Notes under the pieces: model-generated
Told to the model about the DNA's origin: nothing
The model's database searches: none
What the model saw: the letters and a program-made list of their open reading frames with translations, nothing else
In this document: positions 8,994-19,092 of the stretch, piece by piece
Position numbering within the stretch: the first letter of the stretch is position 1
How the letters are laid out: each line of letters starts with the position of its first letter
Source of the DNA: Leishmania mexicana MHOM/GT/2001/U1103
Taxonomy: Eukaryota > Euglenozoa > Kinetoplastea > Trypanosomatida > Trypanosomatidae
Assembly (NCBI RefSeq): GCF_000234665.1
Contig: NC_018333.1
Span: 681,001-745,000 of the forward strand
Length of the DNA stretch: 64,000 nucleotides
Reading direction: 5' to 3'
Translations under genes and position numbers: made by a program

Positions 8994-11900
8994 GTCCGTG
9001 CAAGGCAGACGGTAGGCGAGACGTCTTTCTTCAGTGGCATCAGCGCCCATGTTTTAGCACGACGCATCGCGGGATCACACGGGTCTGCCTCGCAAAATGG
9101 CCGGCGCGCTCGAGGACCGATGCGGCACTGGAGACGAACGACGTGGATGAGAGTGAGGCACTGCGAGCACAGCGAACTGAGCAGGTGTATCAGACCCTGC
9201 TCGAGTTCGGTGATCCACAGGGCCCGCCCACGTCACCTCAGCTAATGTGCTCTGACCATGGTGCGGCCGGCAACGATAACGATGCGAGGTCTCCTTTGGA
9301 GCAGTACCTGTGCGTCTTTCACCGCGAAGAATTGGCTGATCAGTATGGCCGTTACACCTTTGTTCAGCCGCACACGATCTGCACCGCGTACCGCATCGCC
9401 GACTTCACTACGCTTGAGTTGGTCCTGCACAATATCACGCCGACCGACATTTCCGCCGCCGCAACCGGCGTGTTTGTCCGTGGCCATCGTCAGTCCAGCA
9501 AGGGCCCTCCATCGAGCACGCCCATAGAGTATCAAGGCATTCAATACAAACCGGCGTCGAATCTGTGGTGGATGGGGGCACCTTTGTCGCTGAAGCCAGT
9601 GTACGTGGCCATGCCGCTTGGTCCGCAGGTAGGCGCGACTGGTGGTGCACCGAAGGGCTTTGTGGACAAGGCATCCGGGTCGCATGCGGACGGCATCGCG
9701 GCGGCTGACTCTGATTACGGTGACCAGGCGGCTGGAGACACAGTTTCGCGCCTAGTGGCTTCCCCCATTTCCGTCGGCGCCGACGACGGAGCAGCGAAAA
9801 GGGAATCTGGTGACAACACAAGCAGTCCACTGCCCGTGGAGCTCGAGGGCCGCACGGCACAAGGTCAGTTTGAGTTCCGGCACTCCCGCTCCTCCAGTCC
9901 CAACATGTGCTGCCCGAGCCAGAGTGCAGGGCTCCCGGCGGAGGGGCAGGCGCCACAGGTGGCGGCTGCCGCGTCCTCTCCGTCGTTGCCGAGGACTTCG
10001 CTTCCTTTGGTCAGCAATGCCCACGCTCGGTACGTCGCAGTGGAGGCAACGGTGCTGGCGCAGCTGGAGCTCTTTGACTTGGCAGCCGTTAGCTGCACAT
10101 GTGCAAGCTCGCTCGCCGTCGTCCGCACGGGCGATGACGAGCTGGGCCTCGCAACGACGACACCGCAGTACGCTCTGGACTGCATGCTGTGGCAGTGGTG
10201 GCCACACCGCGTCCGGCTACCGAGGCTAGCCTCCGGCAACGCTGCCCTGTCGGCAGTGGCGTCGCCGCATGCGGCACTTGATCGCTACGCCGTTTTCGTG
10301 TACGATGCACATCAAAGCCACGTGTTTGTGTTGCGCACGCCGCACCTACGCAACGGCACCGGTGCCTTCGAGCTACTTTTCTCTTTTCCGTGTGGCAGCC
10401 TGCCATTTGTCTTGCCGTGTTTGCGAGCGCCGCACCCGGCACCCATCGCTGTGTGCAACTATCCCCGCCCCAACTGCATCTCTGTCTACGATGTCATGGC
10501 GCTGCTGGATGCCCCGACGGCCGCCACGGTAGCCATGGAGCTTGACCTAGAGACGTACCAGGCAAACCACTCCGCCTTCTTCGGCAAAGTATGCACGTCT
10601 TCAAGCGGCGATGACGGTTCAATTTTCGGAGGAGCCGACATTTTATCGAAGAACTGCAGCTCGGCCCGTGGTGTCATGCCAGCACCTCCACTCCTTACCG
10701 GTGATGCAGACAACGCCATGGCGTGCTCCGTCACCGCTGCGTCGTGGAGGGCGGATGCCATTAACGGCGTGTCCCACCCCATCCGCAGTATCTTGTACCA
10801 CTATCAGAATCGCCTCGTCGTGCAGTACGCCTGGCCCAGCGGCTCTGCGCAGCCGGCAGCGACGGAGGGCGCAGACGACGCCGGTGCGGGGCTCGCGTCG
10901 TCGTGCGGTAGCGGCGAGTACGAGGCGGATGGCGATCGGAGTGTGCGTAGTCGCCACCGGCGCCGTCGCCGCTGCGAAGGCACCGTCTCGTTCACCGTCG
11001 AATTCCCGGCGATCACACTCGACCAGGACCCGTTGCTCGTCTTTGTGCTTGAGGCACTGAGCGCCGCCCTTGGCGCCCGCGCGGTGGCGGCTCTCGAGTA
11101 CATCCTGTTCGCGGAACTATGGCACTGTAAGTGCCGCGAGGCTGTCGCTGTTGATGCCTTTGACCTTTGTGCACGGCTGCTGCGCAAGATCTTCAGATGT
11201 GAATGTGATGACTCCGATCCGGTGCTCGCATGTGCGAGCGCGCGGGCGCAGCTGCAGCAAGCAGCAGAAGACTCCGAGGTTACGGCGCGCGGGGGGGAGG
11301 CCATGACGGCAGGTGCAGCGCCGCATGTCTTTGTGGACCCTTCGACCGTGACGCTTCAGCAGATTCGTCGGACCATCGCGCGGCACCACACCGCAGACGC
11401 ACCGGCGTGCTGGAGAGGAGAGGAGGAGGAGAGCGGCACCACCAGCGTCACAAAAACCACCGATCCGATCCAGCGGGGGGTGATTGGCGAGTACGCGTGG
11501 AGGCGACAAGAGCGCGGCTTGGCTTTGGTAGCACTGCATCTGCTGTTTGAGGCGTGCCGCGCACAGGAGCATCTCTGGTCACTGCTGCCGCGTTTGGCGC
11601 GCGTGAACCGGGACCTGAGCAACGCCTTGCGGTGGCCTTCCTACGTAGAGTACTATGACGCTATGAGTCCCAGGCTCTTGGCAGCCCCTCCGCCTCCGTC
11701 GCCGAAAGCACCGACGCAGAGCTTTACGGACAGCCTCCCGGTGAGCGTGCTGCAATGTCACTTCGACTCGCTGGAGAGGTCGGACAACGCCACTGCTCTG
11801 CGAGCGAGCTGTGCCGCGTCGATGGCACCGTCAGCCGCCGAGTTTGCCAGCGGTGACGCACCGGCACTTTTTTCGGCGCTCTCCCTCACAGCAATGCGTA

Positions 11901-14900
11901 GCAGCACCCCCGCCTCCGTTGCGGTGCCCTATGGCCCGTGGCCGCTACTGAAGCACTTGCCAGATGCACACCCCATCGCACTCGTGAACCGTGTGGTGCT
12001 CCTCTACCGCGACATCTTCGGTGCCTCGGCGGGTTCGCTGACTGCCACTTCCGCGACGAGCGTGGACACCAGCAGAGGGGGCGTTCTCGTGGATGCGCAC
12101 GCTGATGCGACCTGGTGGCAGCGTATCTGTAGCCTGGTTCTGCACCGGCGCATTTCTTCGCGTGTGGTGCGGCACGCCCTGAACGCCGCCGCGGCGTACC
12201 CGCTTTTGGAGGCGTTGACAAAAGGACGTGAGTGTGCCGATTCCACGTGGCCAGCGGCACTCCTCGAACTGGTGGGTCGCCGGGACCGGTACCCACCCAC
12301 CTCGCGGACCGCGCAGATCTTGAGCGCTGGGCAGCACGTCGTGGAGACCGCGGAAGAGAACGCCGTCTCGCGTCAGTTCCCCGTGGCTTTGACGGACGAC
12401 GATGGTGTCTCTGTGCGGCCGGACTTCCGCAAGACCTGGAGAGACTCCCGTCTCGATATGGTGCAGAATCTCTTTAACACGGTCGCCCCCATTTCGCTCT
12501 CGGGGTTCGAGGACCGTCCGGAGGAGCTCACCGGGGCGCTTGAGCTGCTCTCGTGCCGCACGCGAGCGATGCCGCTCGGTCGCGGCATGCTCACAATGTG
12601 CACGCAGAGCTTCAAGGTGCAGGATAGCATCCCCATTGCACCGCTGAATCTGAACGGGCGCACCAACGACGGGATCAGCATTGCGAGCAAGCCGGCGGAC
12701 GACCTCATGTGGCCTCTTTTTCACAACGGGTGCGCAGCCGGTCTCCGGTTTCTGCCGCTGCCGCCGGCCTTCTGCGCTGGCTCAGGAGAAGCGCCGTTCG
12801 CGACGCAGGACACGCTCGGAGATATGGATGCAAAGGAGGCAGCTGCCCTTTCGCCTGGAAACGTCGCGCAGAGTATCACAAAGCAGTGGGTCATGTACCA
12901 GACGAAGAACATCGGCAACCCCGCTTCGCGAGCTGGGCTTTTGCTCGCCACGGGGATCCTCGGCCACCTCACGGTGCTGCAGCGCACGGATATCTTCTAC
13001 CTTCTCATCTCGCGACAGGAGCAGTACGTCTGGCGCGAGGCCACAACAATGGCGGTGATGCTAGGGCTGAGCTGCAGCTTCTGCGGCACCGGAAATGAGG
13101 CGGTGTTCCGCTGCCTCTCGGTGCATGTGCAGTCGCTGAATCCGAGTGCCGAGGATATCGAGGTGTCCCTGGATGTGCAGACAGCAGCGCTTGTGTCCAT
13201 GGGCCTTCTGTGTCAACAGTCGCCGTCAAACTCCTTTCTTGTGGAGGTCTTCCTCGTTGAGCTGTCGCGCAGGCCCACCGATGAGCACTGCACCAAGCGC
13301 GAAGGCTACGTGCTCGGCGCCGGCTTTGGCCTTGGCCAGCTGCTGCTCGGCGTAGGTCACTCGCACGGAGTGCAGCGCGTTGAGGACCGTCTGCTGGCCA
13401 TCATGAAGGGCGGACCTCGCAGCGCCGCCGTGTCAACGCGCGAGGGTGTCCAGCACTTTGAAGAAACGATGGGTCGCGGGGAGGCAGGACATTTCCTCAC
13501 CCGTGCGCTACTGTCGCAGGACGAGCGGGAGGCCACCTACAACGCGTGTGCGAGTGTCTACGAAGGCGACTGCTACAACGTGTTCGTGTCCGGGCCAGCG
13601 GCTGCTGTGGCACTTGGTATGATGTATCTGAGGACTGACAACGCGTTCATCGCGTCAAGGATGGCGCCGCCGAATCGGCGCGCCGCGATGCAGAAGTTGA
13701 CGCCGCTGATGTGCCACCTGCGGAGCATGATGGCCTCGCTGATTGCCTGGAGCTCGATCGAGCCAACGCGAGTGTGGCTCTACAACCAGGTGCCCTCCGC
13801 CTTGTTGGAGCTGACGCAAGCACCGCTGCCGCGGCTCGCCACGCAGCAGATCAACTACTTGCTGATGAGCCTTGCCCACTGTATCGCCGGGCACGTGATG
13901 GCGGTCGGGTTGCGATTCGCAGGCACGATGGACAGCACAGCGCGCGACCTCATCTTCGCGGAGCTACAGGGCTTTCTCGCTGGTCAGGTCGGCTCCACCA
14001 AGACCGCCATTCCCGCCGTACAACGCGCGACAGGTGCGTATGAGACGTGCCTGCTGGCCTGTGCGAATGCGCTGAGTCTTGTCATGGCCGGCACCGGGGA
14101 CTTGAGGGCGTTAGCGCTGCAGCAGCAGCTGCACCGGCGCACAAATGTGCCCTACGGCTCCCACATGGCCATCTCCATGAGCATCGGTTTGCTATTCCTG
14201 GGAAGTGGCCGGCTGACACTGTGCAACAACATCACCGCGGTTGCGGCGCTGCTCATGGCATTTTACCCGGTCTGGCCGAAGGACGCAGAGGACAACACGG
14301 GCCATTTGCAAGCGCTGCGGCACTTGTATGGGCTGGCCGTGGTGCCACGGGTCATGGAGGCAGTGGATGCTGCCAGCCACCAGCCTGTGTCGGTGCCTGT
14401 GCGCATCGTTCTGCGCAAGAAGAATTCTGCCGAAATGGAGGCCGGTGTGAGAGCTCAGCCGCGAACCTCGAGTGCTGCTGCTTCTGCTGCTGTGCAGCAC
14501 GCCGAGAGCACCGAGCAGGCTATCCACACTGTCACCCCGTGCCTGTACCCGCCAGTGGAGATGATCGAGCGGGTGGAGGTGCGCGGCACTCAATACTACC
14601 CACTCGTCTTCTACGCCTTCAGCAAGGAGCTCACGCAGTCGGCGGGTATGCTGTTTCGCGTCATGGCGAAGGAGAGCGCCTCCTCGCCGGTGTACGGTCG
14701 AGGTGGCGGACGTGTGTTCTCTACCAGGACTTCAATGGAATCCAGGCTGCTCGGCTGGCTGCATCGACTCTTTCGCCAGAGCTCGACGACGATGACCGAG
14801 GCACTCACTATCATTGACAGCGTAAAGCTAGTACTTCAGGTGCAGCGCCCACTTCTCTCCCGCACAACAGGGGGCGGTGAGCTGCTGCTCTCCGGCGACT

Positions 14901-15445
14901 TTGGAGAGGCCATGGCGGAGGCAATGGAGAGACGGTATGCGTTCATCTTCCTTCATGGTGGCGTGCCGGCCGTCGAAGGTGTGTCGAGTGATCCTCACCA
15001 CCCACTTCGCCAGCTGATTCTCGAGGGCAAATCGCGCGCCGAGGTATTTCAGTCCATCGCTCGCCATCCTCAGGGCACGGTAGCGTTTCCATGTGACTTC
15101 ACAGCCCTGGCCGTTGGTGGCACCTCTCCGGCAAAGTGGGGAGGAGGGAGAGCGGGGTCGCCGATGTTGTCTGCAGAGCGGAACAGGTGCCCTGTCATTG
15201 ACACGGGTGCGTTGGCGCGCTGGATGACAGAGGCGTTGCACTATTACGGTATAGGTCAGCGGGAGATCGCGCTGCTCCGGCAAGCCTTCACAGCTCTTTC
15301 CACGCCTGCTTCTGGTAGCCCGATAGGGACCAGCCGCGAGGGCTCGTCATCGGTGCAGCGACTCACAGCCCTCCTGCAGTTGCAAGCGACGACGCTGCTG
15401 CCTTTTGCAACCCTCGAGAAGATCTGGGCCTGCTGCGTCGACTGA
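8963..15445 (+). CDS. APC1: Anaphase-promoting complex subunit 1
   Basis: 2160 residues in one frame from ATG 8963. APC1 is the largest scaffold of the anaphase-promoting complex/cyclosome, the ubiquitin ligase that drives sister separation and mitotic exit. The N-terminal third (about 1-600) fits the beta-propeller region with low-complexity inserts. The family hallmark is the proteasome/cyclosome (PC) repeat block at about 1310-1780: GLLLATGILGHL, then ATTMAVMLGLSCS, VQTAALVSMGLL and EGYVLGAGFGLGQLLLG, in the same order as metazoan APC1. A C-terminal helical domain follows. The true N-terminus may lie upstream in another frame (8697-8960). Confidence 0.93.
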   Translation: MSLSPYTIDVGPCKADGRRDVFLQWHQRPCFSTTHRGITRVCLAKWPARSRTDAALETNDVDESEALRAQRTEQVYQTLLEFGDPQGPPTSPQLMCSDHGAAGNDNDARSPLEQYLCVFHREELADQYGRYTFVQPHTICTAYRIADFTTLELVLHNITPTDISAAATGVFVRGHRQSSKGPPSSTPIEYQGIQYKPASNLWWMGAPLSLKPVYVAMPLGPQVGATGGAPKGFVDKASGSHADGIAAADSDYGDQAAGDTVSRLVASPISVGADDGAAKRESGDNTSSPLPVELEGRTAQGQFEFRHSRSSSPNMCCPSQSAGLPAEGQAPQVAAAASSPSLPRTSLPLVSNAHARYVAVEATVLAQLELFDLAAVSCTCASSLAVVRTGDDELGLATTTPQYALDCMLWQWWPHRVRLPRLASGNAALSAVASPHAALDRYAVFVYDAHQSHVFVLRTPHLRNGTGAFELLFSFPCGSLPFVLPCLRAPHPAPIAVCNYPRPNCISVYDVMALLDAPTAATVAMELDLETYQANHSAFFGKVCTSSSGDDGSIFGGADILSKNCSSARGVMPAPPLLTGDADNAMACSVTAASWRADAINGVSHPIRSILYHYQNRLVVQYAWPSGSAQPAATEGADDAGAGLASSCGSGEYEADGDRSVRSRHRRRRRCEGTVSFTVEFPAITLDQDPLLVFVLEALSAALGARAVAALEYILFAELWHCKCREAVAVDAFDLCARLLRKIFRCECDDSDPVLACASARAQLQQAAEDSEVTARGGEAMTAGAAPHVFVDPSTVTLQQIRRTIARHHTADAPACWRGEEEESGTTSVTKTTDPIQRGVIGEYAWRRQERGLALVALHLLFEACRAQEHLWSLLPRLARVNRDLSNALRWPSYVEYYDAMSPRLLAAPPPPSPKAPTQSFTDSLPVSVLQCHFDSLERSDNATALRASCAASMAPSAAEFASGDAPALFSALSLTAMRSSTPASVAVPYGPWPLLKHLPDAHPIALVNRVVLLYRDIFGASAGSLTATSATSVDTSRGGVLVDAHADATWWQRICSLVLHRRISSRVVRHALNAAAAYPLLEALTKGRECADSTWPAALLELVGRRDRYPPTSRTAQILSAGQHVVETAEENAVSRQFPVALTDDDGVSVRPDFRKTWRDSRLDMVQNLFNTVAPISLSGFEDRPEELTGALELLSCRTRAMPLGRGMLTMCTQSFKVQDSIPIAPLNLNGRTNDGISIASKPADDLMWPLFHNGCAAGLRFLPLPPAFCAGSGEAPFATQDTLGDMDAKEAAALSPGNVAQSITKQWVMYQTKNIGNPASRAGLLLATGILGHLTVLQRTDIFYLLISRQEQYVWREATTMAVMLGLSCSFCGTGNEAVFRCLSVHVQSLNPSAEDIEVSLDVQTAALVSMGLLCQQSPSNSFLVEVFLVELSRRPTDEHCTKREGYVLGAGFGLGQLLLGVGHSHGVQRVEDRLLAIMKGGPRSAAVSTREGVQHFEETMGRGEAGHFLTRALLSQDEREATYNACASVYEGDCYNVFVSGPAAAVALGMMYLRTDNAFIASRMAPPNRRAAMQKLTPLMCHLRSMMASLIAWSSIEPTRVWLYNQVPSALLELTQAPLPRLATQQINYLLMSLAHCIAGHVMAVGLRFAGTMDSTARDLIFAELQGFLAGQVGSTKTAIPAVQRATGAYETCLLACANALSLVMAGTGDLRALALQQQLHRRTNVPYGSHMAISMSIGLLFLGSGRLTLCNNITAVAALLMAFYPVWPKDAEDNTGHLQALRHLYGLAVVPRVMEAVDAASHQPVSVPVRIVLRKKNSAEMEAGVRAQPRTSSAAASAAVQHAESTEQAIHTVTPCLYPPVEMIERVEVRGTQYYPLVFYAFSKELTQSAGMLFRVMAKESASSPVYGRGGGRVFSTRTSMESRLLGWLHRLFRQSSTTMTEALTIIDSVKLVLQVQRPLLSRTTGGGELLLSGDFGEAMAEAMERRYAFIFLHGGVPAVEGVSSDPHHPLRQLILEGKSRAEVFQSIARHPQGTVAFPCDFTALAVGGTSPAKWGGGRAGSPMLSAERNRCPVIDTGALARWMTEALHYYGIGQREIALLRQAFTALSTPASGSPIGTSREGSSSVQRLTALLQLQATTLLPFATLEKIWACCVD

Positions 15446-16229
15446 GGCGTGTATGCATCGAGCGAGGATCCCTCGTTGTACGCGACTTGCAGGTGCAAAC
15501 GAACGACACGACAAGAAAACAAGGAGAGGCCGGGGTGTATGTGCGTGTGTGCGTGCTCACGGATAGATCGAAGCGACATGATTGCGCCTTGGGAACCAGT
15601 GGAAGCAGCACACGTGAGGGGCCTCCTGTTACTCGGGTATTCAATGCAGAACGGCGCAGACTGTCGGTGACGGGAGCGCTAAGAGGGCCCTCGATATACG
15701 GCAGCTGTGCTTGTGACGTTTTTTTTGTCAAGCCCAGGCACCGTAGATATGACGCCTGGAAAAAAAAAGGGGCAGCATACACTATAGATAGGAGAACGGA
15801 GTTGAATCCACCGCCAACCAGAAAAAGTGTCTCCACGATCATTCCCGTGAATCAACAGGCGGTACCGCGTCTCTGACGGCCGAGCGCTTTTGCTGGCGTT
15901 TGCTGAGCTCGCCTTCCTTTCTGCCTAACTGCCATGCCGGTGTTCGATGACGCAGCCGGCTCTATTATGCTCTGCGCGGCCTTCAAGACGTTTTCCAGCT
16001 CTTCGTTCTTTGAGAAACCGTCGCTCCCCCGCTCTCTCCCTCCCCCCACACACATACCGCGCCGTCCGTGCACGGGCATTCCTAGCAACTCTTCCACTTC
16101 TCCTTCCTGCTCGCACTCTTCCTCACCTTCTTTGCCCTGCTGCTTCTCATCGCATGGCTGATGCACTGCCGGGATGGGCGCACCTGGTGCATGCGCATGC
16201 AGTATCAACGTGATGCGCGCCCCGCGCGA
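15446..16229 (+). other. Intergenic region
   Basis: 3' UTR of APC1 and spacer. Contains a TC/CCC tract at 16020-16050 and short A-runs; no gene seen on either strand. Confidence 0.7.
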
Positions 16230-16268
16230 TTTCTTCGCCGTCACCGTCGATTTTTTTTATTGATAAAG
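16230..16268 (+). promoter_or_regulatory. Putative spliced-leader acceptor for IFT20
   Basis: TTCTTCGCCGTCACCGTCGA followed by T8 and ATTGATAAAG; AG at 16267-16268, giving a 5' UTR of about 117 nt. Confidence 0.5.
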
Positions 16269-16385
16269 TTACCGTTTCACAATCCTGCTTTCATTCGAAG
16301 AGTCTTGACAGGGGCCAGGCGTGCAAGGCGGACACCTGAATCATTGCACGTAGCCAGCTCTCCCTAAATCCCCTCGGCAGCCACC

Positions 16386-16775
16386 ATGGACGAGGATCGA
16401 CTCATCATGTTCGATAGCAACGGTGCTATTCGCATGTACGACCCTGAAAAGTATGACGAGCTTGTGAAGACAGTCGAGGTGGAGCGGCGGTACGTGGAGA
16501 AGATGGATGAGTTCCGCGCTCTCGTGCAGCGCACAATGGCCATTGTCCAGCGCCTCGGCGAAGCGATCGAGGCTGAGAAACTGAAGGCCATCGGCTTCCG
16601 AAACATCGTCGAAAGCGAGGCTGAGGAGCGTTTCCGCGCCGTCCAGGAGGCCCAAATACGGCTGCGTGAGAAGCAGATGGAGCTAGATCGCTACGTCGCG
16701 GAGTACGAGTCTCTGAAGCTTGTAGAGCAGGAACAGCAGACCTTCTTCCAGCATCTTAGCCAGGCCAAGGATTAA
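16386..16775 (+). CDS. IFT20: Intraflagellar transport protein IFT20
   Basis: 129 residues, close to the 132 of the animal protein. It is almost entirely helical. The diagnostic block EKLKAIGFRNIVESEAEERF, followed by REKQMELDRYVAEYESL and KLVEQEQ, matches IFT20 (human: EKMKAIGARNLL, then MQLERYRVEYEAL and CKVEAEQ). IFT20 is an IFT-B subunit needed to build the flagellum and is also found at the Golgi in animals. The start at 16386 is supported by the family length and by the CCACC context before the ATG. Confidence 0.95.
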   Translation: MDEDRLIMFDSNGAIRMYDPEKYDELVKTVEVERRYVEKMDEFRALVQRTMAIVQRLGEAIEAEKLKAIGFRNIVESEAEERFRAVQEAQIRLREKQMELDRYVAEYESLKLVEQEQQTFFQHLSQAKD

Positions 16776-19092
16776 AGAGCAGCAGCGGCAGCGTGTGACT
16801 TATAAGACGAATTTGCTTTGGTGAGGGAGGAGCCGATACAGTGCTGCCCATCGAACGGAGAGAGAAGGCGAAAAAAAAATGTCTCGTAGGACACGTGAGA
16901 CGGAAGTCATTCAGCCGTGCACGCGTTCCGCGCGTGCGGGAGTGTGCACGTGGGACCTTCGCCGCTCTTCCTTTGCGTGGACGCTGTTCTAGCTGTGTTT
17001 TGTATAGACCTTTGTACTTGGGTGTTGGTGGTACATGTTGGCGCGTGCGCACGGGCGAGTGTTGGCGGCTTCTTGTGTCGTCTTGAAGCGTGTATGTATG
17101 TAAACTACGTCTCCATCAAGCACGCCCACCGCCAGCTGCTGTAACCTCCGTTTTTTTGCCGATCTCTCTCTCCTTATATAGCCTTCTGTTGCACTTCTTT
17201 GTACATGTGTCCAAGTCTGCGCTCGAGCACCTGTGTCCGCGATGGACCACACATGCTCACGGGAGTAGCACCGAATGAGGAAAGCCAGCGGCCAGACTTG
17301 CGGAGGCAGAGATGTAGGGAGTTGGTGGGTCTTTCACTGTGACGTAGCGCCTTCCGGTTCTTGATGCGAGTGCCTTTAAGGCAGCCTATCAGTCAGCGTG
17401 ATCGGTACAAATATCGAAACAAAGCGGGCCCACAAAGGCAGCGCGGAGGCGAATTGCTCTTGCCTGTCTCAAGAACGTCGAGCCCCCTGCCCCCCGGTCA
17501 CCTCGCTCATCCTTTGTGTTGGAGAGGGGAGAGGCATAAACGGCTTCCCGCTGCTGATGTTGATCCAGTCCACAAACATTCTCTCTCTTCTCGTTGCCGC
17601 TCTTCCTCTTCTTTCCGAGAGTCCGCAGGGCATTATTTCTGTGTGTAGGTGTCGGACGCACGCAGCCAGAGCCCTTCTAGCCCCACCTCCAAGAAAAATA
17701 CCAAAACATTGGGCTGCTAACTCCTGCTCACAAGAGCGTGCCATTGCGCTTCACGTTTCGCCTACCCTCTACCTTCCTCAAGTGCCGCCTCGCCTCTCTT
17801 CTGCCCCCTCCCAATCTTTGTACCCGCCTCCCCTTCTCTCTTACGCACCTTTCCTGTTTTCGATGTGAGGCAGTTGTCTTCACCATCTTCTTTTTGTACT
17901 CTCTCTTCCTGGTGTTGGTCGCCACAGTGGTCGGGTCTCGCAGTTTTACAACAGACACCCAAGAGCACATCCGTCCTATCTGGTCGTTCACCCATATCCG
18001 TGTCGCTTGCGGCTCCGATTGATGTATCTGCGCGTGCGGCAATCCCAACTTTGTGTGCGCTCGAATTGCCCCCCCCCCTCCCAGCCTAACAGACGTCACG
18101 TAATCAGCTGATTACGTGACGTGCTTGCCGGTATCGCTCTTCCGACCCCCTGCATCTTTTTCCACATCACGCCCTCCTCCCTTCCCCCCCCCACAGCGGT
18201 TGGTCGTGGCTCTCTTGCGTATTCTCATCTCGTTCTCCCCATCCGTGGCACTGACACTCCTCGTTGCTGTTGGTGTTGTTGTACGCGTTCTCTGTGACTC
18301 TTTCTGCGTCTCTGTGCACATTTTGTCTTCTACGGGCTCACGGTTATCCTCCGGTGTCTCTCTGTGTGTGTGTGTGTGTCCACTGCGCTCTGCAGCATCG
18401 TATCGTTGTTTCGCTTCTGCCACTCCCTCACCCGGACACGTCTGGGGGGGGTGTTTGCACCTTTCTCTCTCTCTGTCCGATGCATGTTACGTCTGCACCT
18501 CGCACACGCACCCTTACCGACTTCCTAGATCTTGTGTTGCTTTCTTTATCTTTCCCGTTTCTGTTCTCCGCACAGAGCTCTTGATCGGCGTGCCGAACGA
18601 CTTCATCTCCCATCTCGTTCTGCGCGTTAAACATTTTTTTTTCTTTCGGGGGGGGGCGGGGGAGGGTGAGGGAGTCGTGCGCCAGCGCCTTGTGCGTGAG
18701 TGCCATTTTGGTGTGCCCGACGTGCGTGACTGGGCGGCTGCGCGTAAGGAGCCAGCGACTGGCTTTGTTTCGAATTTTCGCACGTGTTCCGATTACGTTG
18801 TCTAGAGCGTGCGTCTCGAGGTCCTCGTCGTCAGTAGTGGCTGCCGGCGCCTGCCATCCAGGGTGCCTCGACTCTGCTGCTCGTGGAGGCATTCAGTCCC
18901 CTGCGCCGCACCGCGTCGCTTGACCCTCTTGTAGATATTCTTGTGCTTGCAGACGGATTGGTGAGCCGTATGTGGGCTGCCGCGGCGACGAAGAACCGGC
19001 AACACGTTCTCTTGTCAACACTTCGTCTCGCTTCTGTTCTTGTTATGTGCGTTTGTGTGTGATCGCCACAAGGGGACTTGAACCGAACAGCA
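16776..19092 (+). other. Long intergenic region with palindrome
   Basis: About 2.3 kb without a convincing gene. Translations are Cys/Ser/Leu-rich and low complexity. Landmarks are a C-rich run (18069-18078), a perfect 30-bp palindrome (18093-18122), and pyrimidine tracts with AG at 18574-18575 and 18951-18952, either of which could be the splice site for the next gene. Confidence 0.65.
18093..18122. repeat. Perfect 30-bp palindrome
   Basis: The 15-base arm ACGTCACGTAATCAG is followed directly by its exact reverse complement, with no spacer; the base pair outside each end no longer matches. As RNA it would form a 15-bp stem only if the centre opens to a loop; as DNA it is a symmetric site containing two TGACGT half sites and a central CAGCTG. 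Confidence 0.95.

Noticed and set aside
18116..18805. 229-codon frame in the spacer before the 1666-aa gene
   Set aside because: Ser/Cys/Leu-rich low-complexity translation typical of TC/TG-rich UTR.
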